A stretch of 22,707 bases of DNA from an uncultured Candidatus Melainabacteria bacterium (GTDB taxonomy: Bacteria; Cyanobacteriota; Vampirovibrionia; Gastranaerophilales; Gastranaerophilaceae): assembly GCA_934754855.1 (NCBI GenBank), contig CAKVJR010000018.1, forward strand, positions 1 through 22,707, in the 5' to 3' direction. The position numbers and the translations under genes are program-made. Positions 1-7,265 of this stretch are shown here, piece after piece. The notes beneath the pieces are model-generated. The model made no database searches. It saw only the letters and a list, made by a program, of their open reading frames with translations, and was not told where the DNA came from. The first letter of the stretch is position 1. Every line of letters begins with the position of its first letter.

Positions 1-1
1 C

Positions 2-670
2 AGAAGTGATTATGAGAAAATTGCCGCCGAGTCAACGAATGATTATTCAGACAAAATCGTTTCTTATTTCTTTCATAAAGGTCAAAATCTTTCGGCGGAA
101 TTTGATAAAGTTTCTCAAAAATACAATTCCGAAATTGTGCAACTTCACCAATCAGATTTGCCGATAGAAGAGTGGTTAAAAGCAATTCAGACTTGTAAAC
201 TTTTTATCACAAATTCTTTTCACGGAATGTGTTTTGCAATTATTTTTAATAAGCCGTTTATTTGCATGATAAACTCATATTCGGGAAATGCCCGCAACTC
301 GTCCGTTCTTGAAAAGTTGCAAATCGAGGATAATTCTATTACTTCCTTTGATGAAATTTATCAAAGAGATTGCATTTTTAAATATGATTTTGAGTCAGTT
401 AATAAAAACATTCAATTGAGTAAATCGCAGGCGATTGAGTTTTTAAAAGATGCTCTTGAATGCGAGCATTCTCTTACTGTTGAAAAAATGGAACACTATT
501 TGTGGCAAGCAAAAAATAAAATCCTTGAACAAGAAGAGCAACTCACTTTGAAAAATTTGTTAAAAAGTTTCATTTGGAAAAAATGGCTTCATATTTATCA
601 TTATTACTTACCAGAATTTATGAAAAAAATGATAGGTACAGTTTATTTGTGGATTAAAAAGGAAAAGTAG
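2..670 (+). CDS. Polysaccharide pyruvyl transferase family protein, 3' part (5' end outside window)
   Basis: The reading frame is open from the first bases of the window, so only the C-terminal part (about 222 residues) is present; the GTG at 137 is internal. The segment encoding WLKAIQTCKLFITNSFHGM, followed by FAIIFNKPF, matches the C-terminal signature of the polysaccharide pyruvyl transferase family (PF04230, CsaB/WcaK-like), where a T[DN]SFHG motif ends the second Rossmann-like domain. Members add pyruvate ketals to glycans or act as related glycan-modifying transferases in the cytoplasm. The gene abuts the FrhB-like gene at 671 with no gap (TAG immediately followed by ATG), and a flippase and a Wzz-like gene follow, so it belongs to a surface-polysaccharide operon. 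The last 60 residues are basic and aromatic-rich and may lie against the membrane. The exact donor and acceptor cannot be inferred. Confidence 0.85.
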   Translation, partial: RSDYEKIAAESTNDYSDKIVSYFFHKGQNLSAEFDKVSQKYNSEIVQLHQSDLPIEEWLKAIQTCKLFITNSFHGMCFAIIFNKPFICMINSYSGNARNSSVLEKLQIEDNSITSFDEIYQRDCIFKYDFESVNKNIQLSKSQAIEFLKDALECEHSLTVEKMEHYLWQAKNKILEQEEQLTLKNLLKSFIWKKWLHIYHYYLPEFMKKMIGTVYLWIKKEK

Positions 671-1843
671 ATGGTTGATTTGGAAAATGACTTGTGCAGC
701 GGTTGCGGTGCGTGTTCAAATATATGTCCACAATGTGCAATAGAAATGAAAGAAGATGAAAAAGGGTTTCTTAAACCAAATGTTGACAGTGAAAAATGTA
801 CTGATTGTCACGCTTGCAAAAATATTTGCCCGTTAAATTACAACGAGGTTAAGAATTTTGACACTCCGTTGGTATTTTCAGCCATTAATAATAATGAGCA
901 GATACGGTTAAAATCATCATCAGGCGGATTGTTTTATTTATTTGCAAAAAATATTCTTTCGGAAAACGGGGTCGTTTTCGGTTGTGTTTGGGACGAAAAT
1001 ATGCAAACTAAACACATTGCGACTCAATCTTTGACTGAACTTGAGAAAATGTTTTGTTCAAAATACGTTCAAAGTCACACAAAAAACACATTTAAAGAAG
1101 TCAGAGAGTTTTTGTTGGAGGGCAAAAAAGTGTTGTATTCGGGTACTCCGTGTCAAATAGCGGGATTGAAATCTTTTTTGCGAAAAGAATATGACAATTT
1201 ATATTTAATTGACCTGATTTGTCACGGTGTTCCGTCGAGAAAAACATTTGAGATGTTCAAGGGTGAAATTTGCAAAGAAAAAAATATTACTGAAAAAATC
1301 ACAAATATTAATATGCGTTCAAAAATTACGGATTGGGGAAAACCTTTCACGACAGTAGTTTCGACAGAAAATAACGAGTATGTGATACCTTTTGAACAAA
1401 ACAGTTTCCTTGAAAGTTTTTTGCATAATTTCAACATCGGAGATTCTTGTATAAACTGTAAATTCAATTCTTTACCAAGATACGGCGATATAACTGTCGG
1501 CGATTTTTGTGGTGTTGATGAATTTGATAAGGAATTAAACGATAAAAAAGGAACTTCAATTTTGCTTATCAATTCCAAAAAAGGCAAAAATCTTTTTGAA
1601 TATATAAAAAATGATTGTTCAATTCGTGAAATTCCTTTTGACAGTGCGATAAAGTTTAACCAAAATGTTGTAAAATCCTCTAAACCAAATTTGTTCAGAG
1701 ATAAATTTTTCAAGAATATATTGAGCGGAAAGTCTTTGAAGGAGTCAATGGCACTTTCGAGAAACAATTACCCTTCTGTTTTAAAAATGTTGTTTAAAAT
1801 GCAGCCGCAGTTTGTAAAAGATATGATAAAAAGGTTTATTTAA
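671..1843 (+). CDS. FrhB-like iron-sulfur protein (coenzyme F420 hydrogenase/dehydrogenase beta-subunit family) of a polysaccharide locus
   Basis: This 390-residue protein begins with two 4Fe-4S ferredoxin motifs: cysteines near residues 9, 12, 15 and 19 (CSGCGACSNICP) and near 43, 46, 49 and 53 (CTDCHACKNICP). A family body follows with SSSGGLFYLFA, YSGTPCQIAGLKSFL, DLICHGVPS, and a third cysteine group in CINCKF before ITVGDFCG. These features define the FrhB/FdhB-like family (N- and C-terminal domains PF04422 and PF04432), whose classical members pass electrons between Fe-S clusters, flavin and F420. In bacteria, copies beside polysaccharide pyruvyl transferases and flippases are common and are thought to be redox enzymes of glycan modification; no F420 link is implied. 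The ATG directly follows the upstream stop, indicating translational coupling. Family assignment is firm; substrate is unknown. Confidence 0.88.
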   Translation: MVDLENDLCSGCGACSNICPQCAIEMKEDEKGFLKPNVDSEKCTDCHACKNICPLNYNEVKNFDTPLVFSAINNNEQIRLKSSSGGLFYLFAKNILSENGVVFGCVWDENMQTKHIATQSLTELEKMFCSKYVQSHTKNTFKEVREFLLEGKKVLYSGTPCQIAGLKSFLRKEYDNLYLIDLICHGVPSRKTFEMFKGEICKEKNITEKITNINMRSKITDWGKPFTTVVSTENNEYVIPFEQNSFLESFLHNFNIGDSCINCKFNSLPRYGDITVGDFCGVDEFDKELNDKKGTSILLINSKKGKNLFEYIKNDCSIREIPFDSAIKFNQNVVKSSKPNLFRDKFFKNILSGKSLKESMALSRNNYPSVLKMLFKMQPQFVKDMIKRFI

Positions 1844-1844
1844 G

Positions 1845-3059
1845 TTGGGAAATTCGGTTTTAAATATTATATCAAAATGTCTTTATCCCGTATCTCTGTA
1901 TTTAAGGAGCATAACAGGGACTGTTGTTGTATTATTTTTGGCACGATATTTGTCAGTATATGATTACGGATTGTTTTCAAGTTACAGGTCAATTGCGACT
2001 TTTTGTTTAATGTTTGCGAATTTGTCATTTGCTGATTATATATTGGTTTCTTCGGATAAAAATGTAAAAGAAATTCAGTTAAAAATCGGTTTATTTATTC
2101 TAAATGCAATTTTGCTGATGCTTTTAATATTTTTCGGTTCGTTGTTTTCATCATTAGAGATGAAAGTTATTTTTGCATTGGTATTGTTAAGGCAGTTTTT
2201 AGATTCGACCTTTTTTGCATTAATTTTCCCGTATTTTCAGGCGGCAAATAAATTTAATGTAATCAGTTACGTAAATATATTTTACAGTTTTGTGATGTTG
2301 CTGATTACGTTTATTTGCTACGTTAACAAATATTCTTTATATACATTTTTGATTTTAAATATCATATTGGGAGTTATAAATTTCATACAAGTTTCATTTT
2401 ATGCAAAAATCAAGTATTTAAGGGCGATTTGTCATTTCAAGAGATTATTTAAAAAGATTGATAAAACTATTGTTGATTATGCGGGAGTAACGCTATGCAG
2501 TTACCTTTATAATCAAATTCCTGCATTGTTTGTTTCAACGTACCTTTCAAAAGAAGATGCGGCATTGTATTTTGCGGCATATACGTTTGCTCTTATAATT
2601 TCATTATTAATCGGCGCACAAGTTCAAAAAATGGTTCCCGAAATGATTAATGCAACAAAGGAAAAAATTACGAAAATTATTTCATTTAACGTAAAATTTC
2701 TGATGAGCGTAAATGCCTTGATTTTTGTATTTTTCTTCTTCTTTGGAAAACCCATGTTGAAATTATTGTACAAAAACCCATATTATCAAAATGCGTATTC
2801 AATTTTATTGGTTTTGACAATTTCAAACATCTTTATTGCCCTTGCTGGAATATATGGAGCATATTTAACTGCTTCCGGCAATCAAAAATTAAAAGTAAAA
2901 ATGCAATCAGGAGCAATTGTAATAACTGTTTTGTCACTTCTTCTTACCTATAAAGCAGGTATTAATTCCGCTATCTTGGCTTACTTCCTGTCAGCAGGTT
3001 ATATCGGTTTTTCATATACATATAAAGCAAAACAAATACTGAAAAATTTAACTGATTAA
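1845..3059 (+). CDS. Wzx-type polysaccharide flippase (MOP superfamily)
   Basis: This 404-residue, very hydrophobic protein has about 12 predicted membrane helices and the N-terminal pattern of polysaccharide exporters (TGTVVVLFLARYLSVYDYGLFSSYRS, i.e. ...R.L...DYG.F). Such flippases move lipid-linked oligosaccharide units across the cytoplasmic membrane. The start is a TTG at 1845, one base past the upstream stop. An A-rich AAAAAGG Shine-Dalgarno lies about 11 bases upstream. No in-frame ATG occurs until about residue 52, which would delete the first helix, so TTG is preferred. Its position after the pyruvyl transferase and the FrhB-like gene and before a Wzz-like gene supports a Wzy-dependent type of glycan assembly, although no Wzy polymerase is visible in this window. 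Confidence 0.85.
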   Translation: MGNSVLNIISKCLYPVSLYLRSITGTVVVLFLARYLSVYDYGLFSSYRSIATFCLMFANLSFADYILVSSDKNVKEIQLKIGLFILNAILLMLLIFFGSLFSSLEMKVIFALVLLRQFLDSTFFALIFPYFQAANKFNVISYVNIFYSFVMLLITFICYVNKYSLYTFLILNIILGVINFIQVSFYAKIKYLRAICHFKRLFKKIDKTIVDYAGVTLCSYLYNQIPALFVSTYLSKEDAALYFAAYTFALIISLLIGAQVQKMVPEMINATKEKITKIISFNVKFLMSVNALIFVFFFFFGKPMLKLLYKNPYYQNAYSILLVLTISNIFIALAGIYGAYLTASGNQKLKVKMQSGAIVITVLSLLLTYKAGINSAILAYFLSAGYIGFSYTYKAKQILKNLTD

Positions 3060-3080
3060 ACATTTTTAGTTGTTTTTTTG

Positions 3081-3089
3081 TGATACAAT
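3081..3089 (+). promoter_or_regulatory. Extended -10 promoter for the Wzz-like gene
   Basis: TGATACAAT is a TG-n-TACAAT extended -10 element, about 32 bases upstream of the ATG at 3121. No good -35 is present at 17 bases, as is usual for extended -10 promoters. GGAG at 3112-3115 gives a well-placed ribosome site. This suggests the Wzz-like gene can be transcribed separately from the flippase. Confidence 0.55.
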
Positions 3090-3120
3090 AATGAAGACTT
3101 AATTTTGTATTGGAGATATT

Positions 3121-4485
3121 ATGCAAGAATCGCAAGGTTATAATAATTTTGGCAATTTTGACAATGAGTTGGACGAAGAATTATCGATTGATTTGAAAAA
3201 AATTGCTTTAACAATTTGGAGCAGAAAATACTTGATTGCAAAAGTATTTATCGTTGTTTTGCTCATTTTTATCGGTTTGACATTTGTTATGCCGAAAAAA
3301 TACACAGTTGAGGCTGATTTATACATCAATAAGTCAAATGCCACAAACCTTGCCGAATTTAACCCTTATGCAATTGAATCACGAGTAGAAGACGGATTTT
3401 CTTTGGCTGCCACGAATAAATTGGCTAACGAAATTGAGTTAATCAAATCTCCTCTCGTTATGCAAAAAGTTATTAACGAAAATGATATCAAGTATAGAAA
3501 AGTGTTTGGTATTTTTTCAACTAAAAAAACAGGTAAATTGATTCCTGCTCAAAGGTTTAATAAAAAAGGCAAAAACCCCTCTTTCGAAAGCATTAAAGGT
3601 ACAAATGTCTTAAGAGTTAGATACACTTCCAAAAAGCCTGAATTGGCTTATAATGTCGTAAATTCAATCATCTCAAACTACATTGATTTGCAGCAATCTT
3701 TGAACACCGAAAAATCAAAATCGGATAAAGCAATTCTAGAAAAAGAATATAATAAGGCAAAAGTCCAACTTAACGAAAAACTCAGTCAATCCGCTGGACT
3801 TCCAGAATCTGCAGTTAGCGGTATGGGCAATATCTCTGCAATGAGTGCATTTTCAGCATCAGCAAGCAAGGCTATCGGAAACTTAAAAGGTCAATTCATT
3901 TCAGGCAAACGTTCTGAAATCGAAGTTACCGAAAATGCGACAAAGGCAGCACAGTTGGCATCGAAATTGGAATGGGCAAGAATAGTCGCTGAAATGTCAG
4001 ACAACTCTAAGGTTTTGGTCATCAATCCCCCTCTTATGCCCGAAGTTTACGACCAATCCTCACCGAAATTGTTGATTAATATCCTCTTAGGCATTGTATT
4101 TGGGGCAATTGCGGCACTTTTTGCTTTGATTTTTGCCGAAACAACAAGCAAAAAACTCACATATTCAATGCTTGGCGACAACGTTGTTTATAATTTTATG
4201 GACAATTTGACAGAACTCAAAATGTGCTTCTTAGCCAATAAAGACAGCAACATTGCACTCGTTGCCTTCGATGATGCTATCGAAGATGTAAAAGAACAGT
4301 ATCTTGGCAAATACACCATAATTTCAACCGATATCACCGACGAGTTTGTAAACTCTGTCAAAAATTATGACAAAGTCATTCTCTTTGAAAAAGTTGCTTC
4401 AACAGACTCAAAATTATATAAAAATATAATTACAATTCTCAAAGATTTGAACAAAAATATTTTGAAAGAAGTTTTGGTAAAATAA
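3121..4485 (+). CDS. Wzz-type polysaccharide chain-length regulator with a C-terminal cytoplasmic domain
   Basis: This 454-residue protein has the Wzz/PCP topology: a short cytoplasmic N-terminus, a membrane helix at about 38-57, a large external region at about 58-315, a proline-containing approach (INPPLMPEVYDQSSPK), and a second helix at about 316-338. The region 195-220 is probably coiled coil. Such proteins set the chain length of exported glycans. Unlike simple Wzz proteins it continues for about 115 residues after helix 2. The tail contains NIALVAFDDAIEDV and YDKVILFEKVASTDSKLYKN, which resembles the last strand-helix units of BY-kinase (CpsD-like) domains, but there is no Walker A motif and no tyrosine cluster. 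It closes the polysaccharide block, and no terminator follows it clearly. The family call is firm; the nature of the tail is inference. Confidence 0.82.
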   Translation: MQESQGYNNFGNFDNELDEELSIDLKKIALTIWSRKYLIAKVFIVVLLIFIGLTFVMPKKYTVEADLYINKSNATNLAEFNPYAIESRVEDGFSLAATNKLANEIELIKSPLVMQKVINENDIKYRKVFGIFSTKKTGKLIPAQRFNKKGKNPSFESIKGTNVLRVRYTSKKPELAYNVVNSIISNYIDLQQSLNTEKSKSDKAILEKEYNKAKVQLNEKLSQSAGLPESAVSGMGNISAMSAFSASASKAIGNLKGQFISGKRSEIEVTENATKAAQLASKLEWARIVAEMSDNSKVLVINPPLMPEVYDQSSPKLLINILLGIVFGAIAALFALIFAETTSKKLTYSMLGDNVVYNFMDNLTELKMCFLANKDSNIALVAFDDAIEDVKEQYLGKYTIISTDITDEFVNSVKNYDKVILFEKVASTDSKLYKNIITILKDLNKNILKEVLVK

Positions 4486-4829
4486 TTTTTTGAAACAATC
4501 GTTTTATCCTTTTGTTTGTATTATCACATTATACCTAATAGATACAATACGATAATACGTTTTGATATTAAATTAATGTGTCTATCAGATACATATTAAT
4601 AATAATCTGATATTATCCAAATATTTCTATTCGATTACCAGTTGTATCGATAAGATATGTTTAGATAATATCATCTTGAACAGAAGTTACTTTGTGTCTT
4701 ACCGATATATTATGATAATACAGAAGTATTGTTTATACTAACATTTTATAAATTTTCATAAAAGGAAATGTAATACATAAATTTTAAATAAGATAAGGGC
4801 AAACTTTTCAGGTACACGAGGTCAAATTG
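4486..4829. other. AT-rich intergenic region with inverted GATAATA motifs
   Basis: I see no coding sequence here. The heptamer GATAATA or its complement occurs five times in about 200 bases: TATTATC at 4519-4525, GATAATA at 4551-4557, TATTATC at 4611-4617, GATAATA at 4664-4670 and GATAATA at 4714-4720. Two inverted pairs are slightly longer: GTATTATC/GATAATAC (4518-4525 and 4551-4558) and GATATTATC/GATAATATC (4609-4617 and 4664-4672). An imperfect inverted repeat also spans 4572-4600 (ATTAAT arms). Further downstream, GTACACGA is directly repeated at 4812-4819 and 4847-4854. The layout resembles an operator cluster upstream of the MnmD-like gene. No protein is known to bind it, and AT-rich bias may account for part of the pattern. 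Confidence 0.45.
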
Positions 4830-4835
4830 TATAAT
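4830..4835 (+). promoter_or_regulatory. -10 box upstream of the MnmD-like gene
   Basis: A perfect TATAAT lies 86 bases upstream of the ATG at 4916. The matching -35 (TTCAGG at 4807-4812, spacer 17) is weak. It sits between the two GTACACGA direct repeats, one of which covers the -35 region and the other the probable transcript start. This is a candidate site only. Confidence 0.4.
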
Positions 4836-4886
4836 AACAAGTCGCAGTACACGAATAAAGAATTAAGATTGATTAAAAAGGTGAAA

Positions 4887-4976
4887 ATGTCAAAGAACAT
4901 GGATAAAATTTTAGTATGGAGAAGATTGATTTTAATTTTACGCAAGACGGCTCTGTTGGTATGTATGACGGCATAA
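4887..4976 (+). CDS. Possible short leader peptide overlapping the MnmD-like start
   Basis: An ATG at 4887 is preceded by AAAAAGGTG, the best ribosome-binding site in the area, and opens a 29-codon frame (MSKNMDKILVWRRLILILRK...) that ends at TAA 4974-4976, inside the MnmD-like gene in another frame. It could couple translation into the ATG at 4916, which has no Shine-Dalgarno. It could also mark a frameshift near the true gene start, or be fortuitous. I do not recognise the peptide. Confidence 0.25.
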   Translation: MSKNMDKILVWRRLILILRKTALLVCMTA

Positions 4977-5971
4977 CAAAGGATATTTTTCACTCTGTAA
5001 CGGGTGCAAAAAAAGAAAGTTTTGACAAATTTATTTATTCAACAGGCTTTGAAAAATTTTGCGAAGAAAATAATTCCGCCAACGTTTTGGATATTTGTTT
5101 TGGAATCGGCTATAATACAAAAGCGGCGATTTATTTTGCACTAAAAAACAATCCAAAAATCAAACTTAAAATCACCGCTCTCGAAATTTCAAAAGAAGTT
5201 GCGTTTTTATCTCCATTTATCATCGACGGATATGAAACACCTGAGATAAACTTGTATCTTTTGGCTCATTTTTTGCAAAATTACGATGATTTTATCGATT
5301 ACATTGTGGACTATTTCCGAAAAGAGCCTGATATCAAGAAAAACTACTTTTGCCCCGAAATATGCCTTGTTTTTGAAAGTTATATAAATAAGGGGTATAG
5401 TTGCAAGGGTTCTAAGGGCGTTCTTGAGTTGTTACATAATATATATTATCAAAATATATCAGGTAGCATGAAAGTCGGTTTAAAAGCCAATGAGTGGGCT
5501 AATATCGATTTTGAGATATTATTCGATGACGGACGAGTTTCTGCTCAAAATATCAAATCTGGGTATAATTTTGTGTTTTTAGACGCATTTACCCCGCACA
5601 AGCAACCTTTGTTGTGGAGTTATGAATTTTTATCGCTTTTAAAATCGAAAATTGACGAGCATGGAATTTTGTCTACATATTCAAATTCGACACCTGTTCG
5701 AAAGACGCTTTTCGATTTAGGGTTTAATCTTGGTAAAATTATTTTGGACAATTCTCAATTCGGAACGGTTGCAAGTTTGGACAAATCAAAAATTCAACAC
5801 GAATTGACCGAATACGATTACGGACTTATGAACACGAAGGCTGGAATTGCTTATCGTGACAAGAATTTGTCGGACGATTCGGCAACTATTTTAAAAAACC
5901 GAGAGGAAGAGGTTTCAAAGTGTGATATAATGAGTGCGAGCGAATATAAGAGGATTTATGGAAAAATTTGA
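4916..5971 (+). CDS. mnmD: MnmD-like tRNA 5-methylaminomethyl-2-thiouridine methyltransferase
   Basis: This 351-residue protein belongs to the MnmC1/MnmD (DUF752-type) family, SAM-dependent methyltransferases that convert nm5(s2)U34 to mnm5(s2)U34 in the wobble position of certain tRNAs. Visible signatures are TQDGSVGMYDG with HSVTGAKKES at residues 9-35, the SAM-binding motif VLDICFGIGYNTKAA at 57-71, and FLDAFTPHKQPLLW at 221-234, which is the family's catalytic DAF motif. The C-terminal KAGIAYRDKNL...ILKNREEEV is also typical. It is longer than the usual 220-250 residue standalone enzyme because of an insertion at about 105-190. There is no Shine-Dalgarno before the ATG at 4916 and an in-frame stop lies 10 bases upstream. 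A 29-codon frame with its own ribosome site overlaps the start (4887-4976), so coupled translation is possible. The 3' end overlaps the FAD oxidoreductase by 14 bases. Confidence 0.82.
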   Translation: MEKIDFNFTQDGSVGMYDGITKDIFHSVTGAKKESFDKFIYSTGFEKFCEENNSANVLDICFGIGYNTKAAIYFALKNNPKIKLKITALEISKEVAFLSPFIIDGYETPEINLYLLAHFLQNYDDFIDYIVDYFRKEPDIKKNYFCPEICLVFESYINKGYSCKGSKGVLELLHNIYYQNISGSMKVGLKANEWANIDFEILFDDGRVSAQNIKSGYNFVFLDAFTPHKQPLLWSYEFLSLLKSKIDEHGILSTYSNSTPVRKTLFDLGFNLGKIILDNSQFGTVASLDKSKIQHELTEYDYGLMNTKAGIAYRDKNLSDDSATILKNREEEVSKCDIMSASEYKRIYGKI

Positions 5972-7259
5972 CGTTGTAGTTGTTGGTGGCGGAGCGGGCG
6001 GAATTGCTTGTGCTTGGAATGCCGCTAAAAATGGATTAAAAACTTTATTAATCGAGAAGAATATTCACCTTGGAGGCTTGATAACCTCCGGACTCGTAAT
6101 TCCTGTTATGAAACTGAATTCTCTTGGCATAAACGTTGAATTTTATAACGAGTTAATCTCTGTAGCAAAATCTCGAAATGCCTGTGTTACATACGAGGAC
6201 GGTAATTCAGGCTGGTTTAATCCTGAACTTATGAAATCGGTTTTTGACGAAATGCTATCATCAGTTGGCTGCAAAGTCTTATTTAATACGGAAATTTCTC
6301 AAGTCGAACAAAAAAATGATAAATTTTTCTTGAATGCAAACTCAGACGTGTTATCATTACATATCGAAACGACCTATCTTGTAGATGGAACAGGAAACGG
6401 AAAAATTTTTGAAAAATTAAAATTAGAATTTTTAAAAGATATCGAAGAAAAACAATCGCTTTCTTTGAGATTTATGATGTCGAATGTTGATAATAAAAAA
6501 TTCTCAGATTGGATTATGAATTTTGACAAAAACAGAAACGTAACGACTGCGTGCGAGGTTGACGGACAGGTTCATTTTTCAACGGCATGTACGTGGGATA
6601 AGAGTGGTAACTGGGCACTTGCACCTATATTTGAACAAGCGGTTACTGACGGGGTGCTTAAACCCTCTGACAGTGCTTATTTTCAGATATTTTCAGTGCC
6701 TTATGCGGACGGTTGCGTAGCGTTTAACTGTCCAAAATTACTTCCCAAAGAAGGCGAAAAAGCACCTGCTAAGCCAATATACGCCCTTTCTGAGTTGCTT
6801 ATTGAGGGTCGAAAACGGATTAACAGAATTGCAGATTTTTGCCGAAAATACCTCAAAGGCTTTGAAAACGCTTATGTTTCTAACATTTCCGACATGCTAG
6901 GAGTTCGAGAAAGTAGACGAGTTAAGGGGAAAAAGGTATTTACAGTGAGTGATATTTCGACTGGTAAAAAGCCCGAAAACATTGCACTTGCGTCTGATTA
7001 CCCGATTGATGTTCACTCTGATAAAAAGGGTCAGGGTGAGTTGACGTTTACGAAACATGTTTGGTATTTACCGCTCGAGGCGTTGATTTCAGAGAAATAT
7101 GATAATTTGTTCGTGGTTGGACGCTGTTTGAGTGCTGAATTTAAGGCACAAGCGGCAGTTCGCACGCAGATGAATTGTTTTTCTATGGGTGAAGCGGTTG
7201 CAAAGCATATTTTGGCAACAAAAAAAAGCACCCGAAACTCAGGTGCTTCAATAATTTAA
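5958..7259 (+). CDS. FAD-dependent oxidoreductase (PF12831-like), overlapping the MnmD-like gene
   Basis: This 433-residue flavoprotein starts with a Rossmann dinucleotide-binding motif, DVVVVGGGAGGIACAWNAA, then an acidic residue after strand 2 (LLIEKN). HLGGLITSGLVIPV follows, which is characteristic of the FAD_oxidored family (PF12831). YLVDGTGNG and, near the end, NLFVVGRCLSAEFKAQAAVRTQMNCFSMGEAVA match the family's second FAD-contacting region. The ATG at 5958 has AGAGGA six bases upstream and is preferred over the GTG at 5934. The start lies inside the end of the MnmD-like gene, so the two are co-translated. In enterobacteria MnmC fuses a methyltransferase to an FAD oxidoreductase of a different family (DAO); whether this protein plays the MnmC2 role is a hypothesis. 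The last dozen residues are encoded by a terminator hairpin. Confidence 0.8.
   Translation: MEKFDVVVVGGGAGGIACAWNAAKNGLKTLLIEKNIHLGGLITSGLVIPVMKLNSLGINVEFYNELISVAKSRNACVTYEDGNSGWFNPELMKSVFDEMLSSVGCKVLFNTEISQVEQKNDKFFLNANSDVLSLHIETTYLVDGTGNGKIFEKLKLEFLKDIEEKQSLSLRFMMSNVDNKKFSDWIMNFDKNRNVTTACEVDGQVHFSTACTWDKSGNWALAPIFEQAVTDGVLKPSDSAYFQIFSVPYADGCVAFNCPKLLPKEGEKAPAKPIYALSELLIEGRKRINRIADFCRKYLKGFENAYVSNISDMLGVRESRRVKGKKVFTVSDISTGKKPENIALASDYPIDVHSDKKGQGELTFTKHVWYLPLEALISEKYDNLFVVGRCLSAEFKAQAAVRTQMNCFSMGEAVAKHILATKKSTRNSGASII
7221..7248 (-). terminator. Rho-independent terminator of the DprA-like gene, inside the end of the convergent CDS
   Basis: AAGCACC (7226-7232) pairs with GGTGCTT (7242-7248) around a 9-base loop. 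On the minus strand the stem is followed by seven T (A-run at 7221-7227). It lies just downstream of the minus-strand stop at 7266 and within the last codons of the plus-strand oxidoreductase. It may also stop plus-strand transcripts weakly. Confidence 0.8.
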
Positions 7260-7265
7260 ACTTTA

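Noticed and set aside
137..139. GTG as the start of the pyruvyl transferase gene
   Set aside because: The same frame is open upstream to the window edge and no ribosome site precedes it, so the gene begins outside the window.
1222..1767. A 181-codon open frame on the minus strand
   Set aside because: It lies wholly antisense to the FrhB-like gene, has no family signature, and the plus-strand frame is clearly coding.
671..1843. Evidence for F420 metabolism or methanogenesis
   Set aside because: The family name is historical; bacterial glycan-locus members do not imply F420, and no F420 biosynthesis gene is seen.
4486..4915. A CRISPR array or tRNA in the large intergenic gap
   Set aside because: The repeats are too short, irregularly spaced and in both orientations for CRISPR, and no cloverleaf with a T-loop sequence can be drawn.
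5934..5957. GTG start for the FAD oxidoreductase
   Set aside because: The ATG at 5958 has a well-placed AGAGGA, and the Rossmann strand begins directly after it.
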